DNA of 64,000 bases from JBEKUY01 sp049514555 (GTDB lineage Bacteria > Acidobacteriota > Terriglobia > Acidiferrales > UBA7541), in NCBI GenBank assembly GCA_049514555.1, contig JBEKUY010000001.1, positions 434,001 to 498,000 of the forward strand. Direction: 5' to 3'. Below the pieces are notes generated by a model. The model was not told the DNA's origin, did not search any database, and saw nothing but the letters and a program-made list of their open reading frames with translations. Positions 25,317-33,558 of this stretch are shown piece by piece. Position numbers and translations under genes: made by a program. Position 1 is the stretch's first letter, and each line of letters opens with the position of its first letter.

Positions 25317-25333
25317 GTGTCCGCTTCGGACAC
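25317..25333. repeat. Perfect inverted repeat upstream of the response-regulator gene
   Basis: GTGTCCG (25317-25323), CTT, CGGACAC (25327-25333) gives seven perfect base pairs with a three-base spacer. It lies 18 bases upstream of the -35 box of the proposed promoter at 25352. It could be a dimeric regulator site or part of the termination region. Confidence 0.45.
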
Positions 25334-25351
25334 ATGCCTATGGCGTCTACG

Positions 25352-25380
25352 TTGACTGCGCCTCGTCAGGGTGATGGAAT
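25352..25380 (+). promoter_or_regulatory. Promoter for the response-regulator gene
   Basis: TTGACT (25352-25357), spacer 17, TGGAAT (25375-25380), with TG at 25372-25373 forming an extended -10. The leader to GTG 25433 would be about 45 bases. Confidence 0.5.
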
Positions 25381-25432
25381 GCAAAGTTGGAACAGCCTTA
25401 GCCAATAGGGCGATCACGGTGGAGGGCGTTCT

Positions 25433-26998
25433 GTGGCCAAGATCCTGGTTGCGGACGACAACAGCAACATACAGAAGATGGTCGGTCTGGCCCTGAAAGA
25501 TCAGGGCATCGACGTCGTTGCCGTCGGTAACGGCGAGGCGGCCGTCCGCAAGATCAGCGATCTCCATCCGGATTTGGTTCTTGCCGACGTATTCATGCCG
25601 GTCCGGAACGGCTACGAAGTATGTGAGTTTGTTAAGAACGACCACCGACTCGCTCACATCCCGGTCATTCTTCTCGTGGGAGCGTTCGATCCTCTGGACG
25701 AGCACGAGGCGCAGCGGGTCGGCGCCGATGGAGTCCTGAAAAAACCCTTCGTGCCGCCTGATCCGTTGATCTCCATGGTGAAGTCCACGCTGGCCCGCGT
25801 CGCAGCGGAAGCCGAGGCGCTTGTGTCAGCCAGCGCTGTCCTTGCCGGACAGGCCGCGAGTGCGAACCCTTCCGGCCCGGTGACGCCTCCGCGTGCGTCG
25901 GTCCCGCCAGCCGGGCCTTCCTCCAGTGAAAGCACCGAGGCGGTTGCCGAAGAAATGCCGGTCCCGGCCTTGCCCGTTTCCATTGACGCAGCTCATCAAC
26001 CGCTGGCCTTCGGGAGCCTGCTGGAAACGCCAGCCGCCGCCGTGGACGAGAAAGAGGACGACCTGAGCTTCATGCCTGCCTCCCAACCGGAATTGACCGA
26101 CCAGCACTCCTGGCGGTCACACGGAGTACAGGAAGAGGAGGAAGAGCCGGAGCATCCGTGGCGCCGGGACGTGCCCGATGAGATCTTTCAGGCCCTGCCA
26201 ACGGAAGAGCCCGCGCGCACAGAGATCGAGCCGTTCGCCGAGGTGACGCCGGTGCTCGAGGAAGCCAAACCGGAGGACGCGGGCGCGGTCGAACCGTCTC
26301 TGGTTGGCCTACCGGAAGTGGAAGGCTCGGCCCCCATTGTAGAGTCCGCCCCAGCCTTGGAGCCTCTTGCTCTAGCCACTGCTCCATTGGATGAGTTCCC
26401 GCCGGAGAATTACCCCGGCCTTTATGTCGAAGAGAAGATCGTGCCGCTGGAGAACGCTTCCGAACCCACTCAGGAGCCTTTGGTGGAACAGGAAATCGTT
26501 CCGCCCGCCTCAGTAGTGAGCATGTGGGAAGAAGAGGTCCGCAAGGCGTCCCAACTGTCGAACACTTGGAACCAAGAAGAGAGCCAGGCGCCATCGGAAC
26601 CGGCAGGCGCTGAATTCCCGCCTCCTAGTGCGGACCCCGATATTCCCGCGACTGAGCCGGAGCCGTACGAGCCGTTGCCAGCAGCTCCTATCGAGGAACC
26701 CCCCCCGGTCCCCGAAGAAAGCGATCTCTCGCGAGGCGGCGCTCAGGTGAACCCAGTACCCGCATGGCATGAGCAATTGCAGTCCGCTGCCGCAGAGGTA
26801 AAGGCCGAGCAGCCGGCGCCCCTTGAACACCTGGAAGCGGCCACCGCGCCCGTGCAGCCTGCTTCACCGGACGTGGACGCCATCGTCGCCAAAGTGCTCG
26901 CGAAGATGAATCCGGAAGTCCTCCAACAGGTGAGCCGTGATATCCTGAAGCCGCTCATTGAAGCCCTTCTCCGCGACGAAATCGAAAAGAAGAACTGA
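25433..26998 (+). CDS. Response-regulator receiver protein with long acidic linker
   Basis: This encodes 521 residues. Residues 1-120 form a CheY-like receiver (KILVADDN acidic pair, LADVFMPVRNGYEV with phospho-acceptor Asp52, GVLKKPF conserved Lys). About 125-480 is a Pro/Glu/Ala-rich, mostly disordered region. The last 40 residues (VDAIVAKVLAKMNPEVLQQV and on) form an amphipathic helical domain ending EIEKKN. There is no DNA-binding or enzymatic output domain, so the output is probably protein-protein contact through the C-terminal helices. Start is GTG 25433 with GGAGGG upstream; no kinase gene is adjacent. Confidence 0.8.
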   Translation: MAKILVADDNSNIQKMVGLALKDQGIDVVAVGNGEAAVRKISDLHPDLVLADVFMPVRNGYEVCEFVKNDHRLAHIPVILLVGAFDPLDEHEAQRVGADGVLKKPFVPPDPLISMVKSTLARVAAEAEALVSASAVLAGQAASANPSGPVTPPRASVPPAGPSSSESTEAVAEEMPVPALPVSIDAAHQPLAFGSLLETPAAAVDEKEDDLSFMPASQPELTDQHSWRSHGVQEEEEEPEHPWRRDVPDEIFQALPTEEPARTEIEPFAEVTPVLEEAKPEDAGAVEPSLVGLPEVEGSAPIVESAPALEPLALATAPLDEFPPENYPGLYVEEKIVPLENASEPTQEPLVEQEIVPPASVVSMWEEEVRKASQLSNTWNQEESQAPSEPAGAEFPPPSADPDIPATEPEPYEPLPAAPIEEPPPVPEESDLSRGGAQVNPVPAWHEQLQSAAAEVKAEQPAPLEHLEAATAPVQPASPDVDAIVAKVLAKMNPEVLQQVSRDILKPLIEALLRDEIEKKN

Positions 26999-27052
26999 TC
27001 CAGGCATCACAGCCTACCCTGCCCTCAATGATTTCCCTTCCGAGAAGGCGCA

Positions 27053-27081
27053 TTGACGCTTTGTGCGTGGCTCCGTATATT
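27053..27081 (+). promoter_or_regulatory. Sigma70-type promoter for valS
   Basis: TTGACG (27053-27058), exact 17-base spacer, TATATT (27076-27081): five of six consensus bases in both boxes. Predicted transcription start is about 27088, a leader of some 67 bases before ATG 27155. No T-box motif was seen in the leader. Confidence 0.65.
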
Positions 27082-27154
27082 GGACAGTCTGTGCATGCCC
27101 GCGTTGGCGTGCCGGCATTGCCGCAGGGCGAATCGCGACACAAGACGACCAACG

Positions 27155-29869
27155 ATGCCACGAGAAATCGCCAAGGCTTACGAGCCCCAGCAGATTGAGC
27201 CGTGCTGGGCGCGTTCCTGGGTCGAAGAGGGCCTGTTTCGGGCGGACCCAAGGGCCGGAGGACCGGTCTTTTCCATCGTCATCCCTCCGCCCAACGTGAC
27301 CGGCTCCCTGCACATCGGCCACATGCTCGATCATACCGAGATCGACATCCTGACCCGCTGGCATCGCATGCGCGGCTACAACACGCTCTACTTGCCGGGA
27401 ACCGACCACGCCGGCATCTCCACTCAACGAGTCGTCGTCCGCAAGCTTGCCGACCAGGGCATTGATTATCAGAGCCTTGGGCGTGAAGAGTTCGAGCGCC
27501 GGGTCTGGCAGTGGAAAGAAGAGTCCGGCGGCACCATCACCCAGCAGATGCGGCAGATTGGGGAAAGCTGCGACTGGTCGCGCGAGCGGTTCACGCTTTC
27601 GCCGGAGCTTTCCGGCGCGGTGCGCGAAGTGTTTGTCCGGCTCTATGAAGAAGGCCTCATCTATCGCGCGCACTACATGGTCAACTGGTGCCCTCAATGC
27701 CGGACCGCCATCAGCGACCTCGAGACGATTTATGAAGATCGTCAAGGGCACCTCTGGCACGTCCGCTACCCGGTCGTCGGCTCCGCAGAACACGTCGTTG
27801 TGGCCACCACTCGGCCCGAAACTATGTTGGGCGATACTGCCGTGGCCGTGCACCCGGAAGACGAGCGCTACCAACACCTCATCGGCAAGAAAGTCCTCTT
27901 GCCGCTGATGAATCGCGAGATCCCCATCCTCGCCGATACGTTTGTGGACCGTGAATTCGGCACCGGCGCCGTGAAAGTCACCCCGGCCCACGATGCGAAC
28001 GACTTCGAGTGCGGCCGGCGGCACAACCTGCCCGAAATTGACGTCATGACCGATGATGGCCACATGAGCGCGGCCGCCGGCCGCTACGCCGGCCTGGACC
28101 GCCACGAAGCACGCCAGCGCATCGTGGAAGATCTCAAGGCGCTCGGCCTCCTGGGAAAAATCGCCGAACACACGCATGCGATCGGCACTTGCGAGCGCTG
28201 CCACACCGTCATCGAACCGCGCGCCTCGACCCAGTGGTTCTGCAGGATGAAACCATTGGCCGAACCCGCCATCGCGGTGGTCGAGCGCGGCGGCGTTCAA
28301 ATCATCCCGGAGAATTGGCGGGAGGTCTATTTCAACTGGATGCGCAATATTCGGGACTGGTGCGTCTCCCGCCAGCTCTGGTGGGGCCACCGGATTCCCG
28401 CGTGGCATTGCAGCGCTTGCGGCGGCGTGACTGTCTCCCGCGAGACACCCGCGCAATGCGCCAAGTGCGGTTCCAAACAAATCAAACAGGATCCCGATGT
28501 CTTGGATACCTGGTTTAGCTCGGCACTTTGGCCCTTTTCGACCATGGGCTGGCCGGCAGAGACAACCGATCTCCGCACCTACTATCCGACCAGCGTGCTG
28601 ATCACCGGTTACGAGATTCTCTTCTTCTGGGTCGCGCGCATGATCATGATGGGCATTCACTTCACCGGAAAAGTCCCGTTCCACACGGTTTATCTGCACT
28701 CGATCGTGCGCACATCCGAGGGGCAGAAGATGTCGAAGTCCAAGGGCACCGGGATCGATCCGATCGAAGTCAACCGGAAATTCGGCACCGACGCGATGCG
28801 CTTCACCCTGGCGTCCATGGCCGCGCCGGGCTCGGACTTGATCTGGAGCGGCGACAGGATCGAGAGTTCGCGGAACTTCGCCAACAAGATCTGGAATGCC
28901 GCGCGGTTTATCTTTTTGAACCTTGAGAAATTCGAGGCCTCGGGCGTTTCGCTGGACCAACTCGCGTCCCCCGAGGTTCGCGCCGGCGCCCCGTACGGGC
29001 AAGATGGCCGGCTCCCGCTTGTGGACCGCTGGATCTTCTCGCGCCTGACGCACACGCTCGAGCAGACCAACGAGGCGCTCACCCATTACCGTTTTCATGA
29101 TGCGGCCCACCTCGTGTACCATTTCTTCTGGGGAGATTTCTGCGATTGGTACATCGAATGGACCAAGCCGCGCCTCATTGATGCCGATCGCGACGTTGCC
29201 GTGGCTGCTTGGCGGAACCTCTTCGCCGTGTTCGAGGCGGCCCTCCGCCTGCTCCACCCCATCATGCCCTTCCTGACGGAGGAGCTTTGGCACCAGCTTC
29301 CCCAGCGCTCTGGAGCGAAGTCCATCGCCCTCGAAAAGTTTCCCGAGGTGAACGAGGCCTGGCGCGATGTCCGAGCCGAGAATGACCTCACGCTCCTGCA
29401 GGAGATTGTGATTGCCGCGCGCAACATCCGCGCGGAGATGAAACTCGACCCGAAGCACAAGCTGGCGGCGGAGTTTTCGAGCGCTGACGCGGCCGTTCGC
29501 GCGCTCGTCGACAAGAATCGCGAGGCCGTTTTGCGCCTGGCAATTCTTTCTGAGCTCAAGATTTCCTCCGAGCAGCTATCCACCCAGGGCGGCGCGATCC
29601 GTTCCTCCGCGCAATTCGATCTCCGGATCCCCTACGCGGCGGCCATCGATCTCGCTTCCGAGGTCGTGCGGTTGCGCAAAGGGAAGGAGCGCCTGGCCCG
29701 AGACGTCGAGTCCAAGGAAAAGCGCCTGGCGGATGAGACCTTTCGCAGCCGCGCGCCGGTAGAAATCGTCCGTGGGCTGGAGAACACGCTGGCCGAACGC
29801 CGGGTGGAATACGAGAAGCTGAGCGAGCGTTTGGCGCAGCTCGAACCGGGCCTGAAGCCGCTCGAATGA
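27155..29869 (+). CDS. valS: Valyl-tRNA synthetase
   Basis: This 904-residue class I synthetase attaches valine to tRNA-Val. It has the HIGH motif (SLHIGHMLDHTE), the editing domain (PETMLGDTAVAVHPEDERY), the WCVSRQLWWGHRIPAW stretch, the KMSKSKGTG motif, an anticodon-binding domain (FCDWYIEWTKPR) and the C-terminal coiled coil (RLRKGKERLARDVESKEKRL). ATG 27155 is chosen; the frame is open to 27053 but those 34 residues overlap the promoter and are not family-like. Length is normal. Confidence 0.97.
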   Translation: MPREIAKAYEPQQIEPCWARSWVEEGLFRADPRAGGPVFSIVIPPPNVTGSLHIGHMLDHTEIDILTRWHRMRGYNTLYLPGTDHAGISTQRVVVRKLADQGIDYQSLGREEFERRVWQWKEESGGTITQQMRQIGESCDWSRERFTLSPELSGAVREVFVRLYEEGLIYRAHYMVNWCPQCRTAISDLETIYEDRQGHLWHVRYPVVGSAEHVVVATTRPETMLGDTAVAVHPEDERYQHLIGKKVLLPLMNREIPILADTFVDREFGTGAVKVTPAHDANDFECGRRHNLPEIDVMTDDGHMSAAAGRYAGLDRHEARQRIVEDLKALGLLGKIAEHTHAIGTCERCHTVIEPRASTQWFCRMKPLAEPAIAVVERGGVQIIPENWREVYFNWMRNIRDWCVSRQLWWGHRIPAWHCSACGGVTVSRETPAQCAKCGSKQIKQDPDVLDTWFSSALWPFSTMGWPAETTDLRTYYPTSVLITGYEILFFWVARMIMMGIHFTGKVPFHTVYLHSIVRTSEGQKMSKSKGTGIDPIEVNRKFGTDAMRFTLASMAAPGSDLIWSGDRIESSRNFANKIWNAARFIFLNLEKFEASGVSLDQLASPEVRAGAPYGQDGRLPLVDRWIFSRLTHTLEQTNEALTHYRFHDAAHLVYHFFWGDFCDWYIEWTKPRLIDADRDVAVAAWRNLFAVFEAALRLLHPIMPFLTEELWHQLPQRSGAKSIALEKFPEVNEAWRDVRAENDLTLLQEIVIAARNIRAEMKLDPKHKLAAEFSSADAAVRALVDKNREAVLRLAILSELKISSEQLSTQGGAIRSSAQFDLRIPYAAAIDLASEVVRLRKGKERLARDVESKEKRLADETFRSRAPVEIVRGLENTLAERRVEYEKLSERLAQLEPGLKPLE

Positions 29870-29921
29870 GACAGCCTGCGGCGCGCCGCAGGGGTTGCAC
29901 TGTTCCGAGGGGACGCACAAC

Positions 29922-30836
29922 TTGTTGTTCCTGACGCCTACACACGAGCCGGATTGGGATTCACCGGCACTCGTCTCTCTGATTCAGAAATCGCTCGAGG
30001 AGGACATCGGGATGGGTGACGCGACCTCGCGGGCCCTCGTTCCCGAGACCTGCACCGCAAGAGCGAGAATCATCGCCAAGCAGCGGCTCGTCTGTGCCGG
30101 ATTGCCGCTGGTGGAACGCATCTTTCGCCAGCTCGATCCGGCGATTCGCTTCGTTGTTCGCTGCAACGAGGGAGCAGCGGCCTCCCCCGGCGCGCCTCTC
30201 GCGGACATCGCAGGCCAAGCGCGGAGCATCCTTTCCGGAGAACGTATCGCTCTCAACTTCCTATGTCATCTCTGCGGCGTGGCCACTCTCACTCATCGCT
30301 TCGCCGAAGCGCTCTCCGGCACTTCCGCCAAGATTCGCGACACTCGCAAGACAACTCCGCTTTTGCGCGCCCTCGAAAAGTATGCCGTGCGCGTCGGCGG
30401 CGGAAGCAACCATCGCACCGGCCTCTACGACGCCATTTTGATCAAGGAAAACCACATCGCTCTGGCGGGAGGCGTTCGTGCCGCCTTCGAGCGCGCTCGC
30501 GAATACGCCCGGCACGCGCCTCGAACCGGCCCCGAGGACTCGCCTCTTGCCATCCAGATCGAAGTGCGCAATCAGCATGAGCTCAGGGAGGCGGTGTCCG
30601 CAGGCGCGGATGCCGTGCTGCTCGATAACCCGACACCCGAAGAGGCCACGCGCCTCGTGGGCCTGGCGCGCCGCTTGAGACCCGGCTGCATCGTGGAGGT
30701 CTCCGGCGGAATCACGCTTGACAACGTGAGGGCCTTCGCCCAGACCGGAGCGGATTTCCTTTCCGCGGGCGCGCTGACGCACTCGGCTCCGGCCGCCGAT
30801 ATCAGCCTCCTTGTCGAATCCATCCTTGCCGAGTAA
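29922..30836 (+). CDS. nadC: Nicotinate-nucleotide pyrophosphorylase (carboxylating)
   Basis: This protein of about 304 residues converts quinolinate and PRPP to nicotinate mononucleotide, CO2 and PPi in de novo NAD synthesis. Motifs are LEEDIGMGDATS, SGERIALNFLCHLCGVATLT, RDTRKTTPLLRALEKYAV, GGGSNHRTGLYDAILIKENH, EVRNQHELREAV and EVSGGITLDNVRAFAQTG. There is no ATG near the conserved start; TTG 29922 with a GAGGGGA site upstream is preferred, and TTG 29895 or 29925 are alternatives. It is the first gene of nadC-birA-coaX. Confidence 0.95.
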   Translation: MLFLTPTHEPDWDSPALVSLIQKSLEEDIGMGDATSRALVPETCTARARIIAKQRLVCAGLPLVERIFRQLDPAIRFVVRCNEGAAASPGAPLADIAGQARSILSGERIALNFLCHLCGVATLTHRFAEALSGTSAKIRDTRKTTPLLRALEKYAVRVGGGSNHRTGLYDAILIKENHIALAGGVRAAFERAREYARHAPRTGPEDSPLAIQIEVRNQHELREAVSAGADAVLLDNPTPEEATRLVGLARRLRPGCIVEVSGGITLDNVRAFAQTGADFLSAGALTHSAPAADISLLVESILAE

Positions 30837-30915
30837 GCTGATCGCCGCGTCCGGACCGTCGCGCGGTAGCGCTGCAGCACCGCATTGACCGCCGCCGGAA
30901 GAGACGCCTCCTCCT

Positions 30916-31920
30916 ATGAGCACGGAAACAGTCGCAGGAATAACCGACCGCCGCATCGCCGCCCTTTTGGCGCTCTTTGCGAATAACCCCATGATCGTCA
31001 TCAGCGGCGCCCGGATCGCGCGCGAAATCGGCGTCAGCCGCTCGACGGTCTTTCGGTGGGTCGAGCGCCTGCGTTCACTGGACGTGAAGGTGAAGGGCCA
31101 CCGAAGCAGTGGTTACGTCATCGAAAGGGTCCCCGACCTTCTACTTCCGAATCTGCTGCGATCGCGCTTGCGCGGCAGTGAGTTCGGCAAGCACATCCAT
31201 CACTTTTTCAAGACGGATTCGACGAACCGCGTCGCCCTCGAGCTGGGACATGCGGGCGAGCCTCAGGGGACCTTGATCGTGGCGGAAGAGCAGACCGCCG
31301 GGCGCGGCCGCGCCGGACGAAACTGGCACTCCGAGCGCGCCAGCGGCATCTACTTGAGCCTGCTTCTCCGGCCCAAGCTTTCGCCGGCCGACGCGCCTCT
31401 GATCACGCTTCTCGCCGGCCTCTCGGCGCGCGAAGCGATCCGGCAGCAGACCGGATGTATCGCGGATTTGCGCTGGCCGAACGACTTGCTGCTCAACGGG
31501 AAAAAGCTCGGCGGAATTCTTACGGAAATGCACGCGGAACCGGGCCGCGTCCGCTTCGTGATCGTCGGGATTGGGTTGAACGTCAATCAGTCCCGGTTCC
31601 CCGAGAAATTGGCTTCGATTGCCACTTCTCTTCGGATGGAAAGCGGTCGCCTTCATTCGCGCCTCGAGCTGCTCCTGCGATTGCTCCAGCAATTCGAGAG
31701 CGACTACAATCGCTTCTTGAGCGACGGCGCGAAGAACCTGCTCGCGGAGTTCGCGGCCGCGTCGAGTTACGCACAGGGCAAGCGCGTGCGAATCACGGAT
31801 GGCTCTGACTCTTTCACCGGGACGACCGCCGGCCTCGAACCCAACGGCCTCCTCCGTGTCAAACGCGACGATGGCAGCCTGATGGTCGTCGTGTCCGGCG
31901 ACGTCGCGGAGGTTCCCTGA
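30916..31920 (+). CDS. birA: Biotin ligase with N-terminal helix-turn-helix
   Basis: This 334-residue bifunctional-type BirA has an N-terminal winged helix (about 15-75, GARIAREIGVSRSTVFRWVE), a central ligase domain (TDSTNRVALELG, then TAGRGRAGRNWHSERASGIY, then RWPNDLLLNGKKLGGIL) and a C-terminal SH3-like domain. It attaches biotin to acetyl-CoA carboxylase through biotinyl-AMP, and the helix-turn-helix suggests it also represses biotin genes. The TGA overlaps the coaX ATG by one base (TGATG). Confidence 0.94.
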   Translation: MSTETVAGITDRRIAALLALFANNPMIVISGARIAREIGVSRSTVFRWVERLRSLDVKVKGHRSSGYVIERVPDLLLPNLLRSRLRGSEFGKHIHHFFKTDSTNRVALELGHAGEPQGTLIVAEEQTAGRGRAGRNWHSERASGIYLSLLLRPKLSPADAPLITLLAGLSAREAIRQQTGCIADLRWPNDLLLNGKKLGGILTEMHAEPGRVRFVIVGIGLNVNQSRFPEKLASIATSLRMESGRLHSRLELLLRLLQQFESDYNRFLSDGAKNLLAEFAAASSYAQGKRVRITDGSDSFTGTTAGLEPNGLLRVKRDDGSLMVVVSGDVAEVP

Positions 31921-32756
31921 TGCTGCTCACCATGGACGTCGGGAATACCGACACCGTCCTCGGGCTCTTTCGTGAGAAGGAGCTCGTGGCGCACTGGCGG
32001 CTGACCACGGTCCACAACCAGACCGTGGACGAATACGGCATTCTCACGCGCAATCTCTTCACCTTGTCCGGCCTGGACCGCGAAGCGATGGAAGGCATCA
32101 TCATCAGCTCGGTCGTGCCGCCGGTGAACTCGACGCTGGCGGAGATGTCCGAGCGGTACTTTCATCTCCAGGCGCTGTTTGTCGAACCCGGCGTGAAGAC
32201 GGGAATGCCCGTGCACTACGACAACCCGCAAGAAGTCGGCGCCGACCGCATCGTCAACGGTGTCGCCGCCTTCCGCAAATACGGCGGCCCTTGTATCGTC
32301 GTGGATTTTGGGACCGCGATTACATTTGACGCCATCTCAGAGCGCGGCGAGTACCTTGGCGGCGTCATCGTGCCCGGCATCGGCATTTCTGCCGAGGCGC
32401 TGTTCGCGCGCGCCGCCAGACTGCCCCGCGTGGAAATCAAGGACCCGGGCAAGATCATCGGCACGAACACAATCACGTCCATGCAAGCTGGGCTTTACTA
32501 CGGTTACTTGGACCTCGTGGACGGCGTCCTGGCGCGCCTCCGGGAAGCGCTCGGGCAAAAAGCAAAGGTGATTGCCACCGGGGGACAAGCAGCCCTGGTC
32601 GCTCGCGGGTCTCGCTTGATCGAGCACACCGACGAATTCCTCACCCTCGAAGGCCTGCGGATCATCTGGGAACGGAATCGCGCGTCCGACACTGCACAAT
32701 CGTCCGGCGCGAAGCTGCCGAAAACGCCTGTGGACTCGCGGAAGACACGGCGGTAG
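31920..32756 (+). CDS. coaX: Type III pantothenate kinase
   Basis: This 278-residue ASKHA-fold kinase phosphorylates pantothenate in coenzyme A synthesis. Motifs are MDVGNTDTVLGLF (phosphate 1), VVPPVNSTL, NPQEVGADRIVNGVAAF, VDFGTAITFDAI (phosphate 2), GISAEALFARAARLPRVE and IATGGQAALVA. Length is somewhat above 255 residues because of a basic tail. It is translationally coupled to birA and 12 bases before the next gene. Confidence 0.95.
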   Translation: MLLTMDVGNTDTVLGLFREKELVAHWRLTTVHNQTVDEYGILTRNLFTLSGLDREAMEGIIISSVVPPVNSTLAEMSERYFHLQALFVEPGVKTGMPVHYDNPQEVGADRIVNGVAAFRKYGGPCIVVDFGTAITFDAISERGEYLGGVIVPGIGISAEALFARAARLPRVEIKDPGKIIGTNTITSMQAGLYYGYLDLVDGVLARLREALGQKAKVIATGGQAALVARGSRLIEHTDEFLTLEGLRIIWERNRASDTAQSSGAKLPKTPVDSRKTRR

Positions 32757-32768
32757 TTTTCCCTGGAT

Positions 32769-33494
32769 ATGGCGGACCTCAACTACTTCAATTTCTTCAC
32801 CGAAATCGAAGAGTACTTCTGGAAGAAGCGCGGAGCCCATCTCCTGGTTTCTCCTCTCGACTGGGCCATCATCGAGACCTGGCAAAAGGCGGGAATTCCC
32901 CTCGCGGCGGTCTTGAAAGGCATCGACCGCGCTTTTGAGAGTTATCGGCGCTCTCGCCGCGGGGCCGGGAGACCTTTAAAGAGTCTGGCGTACTGCGTGG
33001 ACGCAGTCCTGGAGGCCGCCCAGGAAGCGCGGGATGCCGCGGCCGGTAAAGAACCTTCCGCAGCCGGCGGCGCTGCAGCGCGCGGCGAAGTCTTCACTCC
33101 GGACGACATCCGCGCCTACCTGGCCCGCAACGCGCAGAAACTCGCCGCGGCGGCCGGTTCCGCGCGGGAGAGCCAATCCGAATTGGCCGCCCGCATTGAC
33201 GACATCCGCGCCAAGCTCGAAGAGTCGCAGCCTCTGCTCGACGGGGGAGTTCCCGACCTGGAAGACCTGGAGCGGCGCTTCACCATTTTGGAGGACAAGC
33301 TGCATTCCCTGGCGACCGCTTACGCGAGTGAGGATTCCCTCCTGACGATTCGCCGGGAACTCGACCGCCAGCTCTTGCCGTATCGCAGGAAGATGAGCGC
33401 CGACCAGCTCGCCCAAGTCGAGCGCCAGTATCTGCAGAAGAGGCTATTCGAGCTGTTCGGCTTTCCACGATTGAGTCTCTTTTATTTGAACTGA
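32769..33494 (+). CDS. Conserved-looking hypothetical protein
   Basis: This encodes 241 residues. The N-terminal region (about 1-80: NYFNFFTEIEEYFWKKRG, SPLDWAIIETWQKAGIPL) looks like a compact helical domain, followed by an Ala/Gly-rich linker. Residues 130-240 are a helical/coiled-coil region (SELAARIDDIRAKLEE, RRFTILEDKLHSLATAYA) ending in a hydrophobic FELFGFPRLSLFYLN. No signal peptide or membrane helix and no family recognised. It sits tightly downstream of coaX, 64 bases before rlmD. Confidence 0.8.
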   Translation: MADLNYFNFFTEIEEYFWKKRGAHLLVSPLDWAIIETWQKAGIPLAAVLKGIDRAFESYRRSRRGAGRPLKSLAYCVDAVLEAAQEARDAAAGKEPSAAGGAAARGEVFTPDDIRAYLARNAQKLAAAAGSARESQSELAARIDDIRAKLEESQPLLDGGVPDLEDLERRFTILEDKLHSLATAYASEDSLLTIRRELDRQLLPYRRKMSADQLAQVERQYLQKRLFELFGFPRLSLFYLN

Positions 33495-33558
33495 GAAAAG
33501 CAGCTCTTTCCTCCCGGGGCGTTTCGGTGGAGAATCAGAGCCTCTCGGAGCGCAGCTC

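Noticed and set aside
27014..29458. 814-codon minus-strand frame opposite valS
   Set aside because: valS has all class I synthetase motifs on the plus strand; the antisense translation has no recognisable domain.
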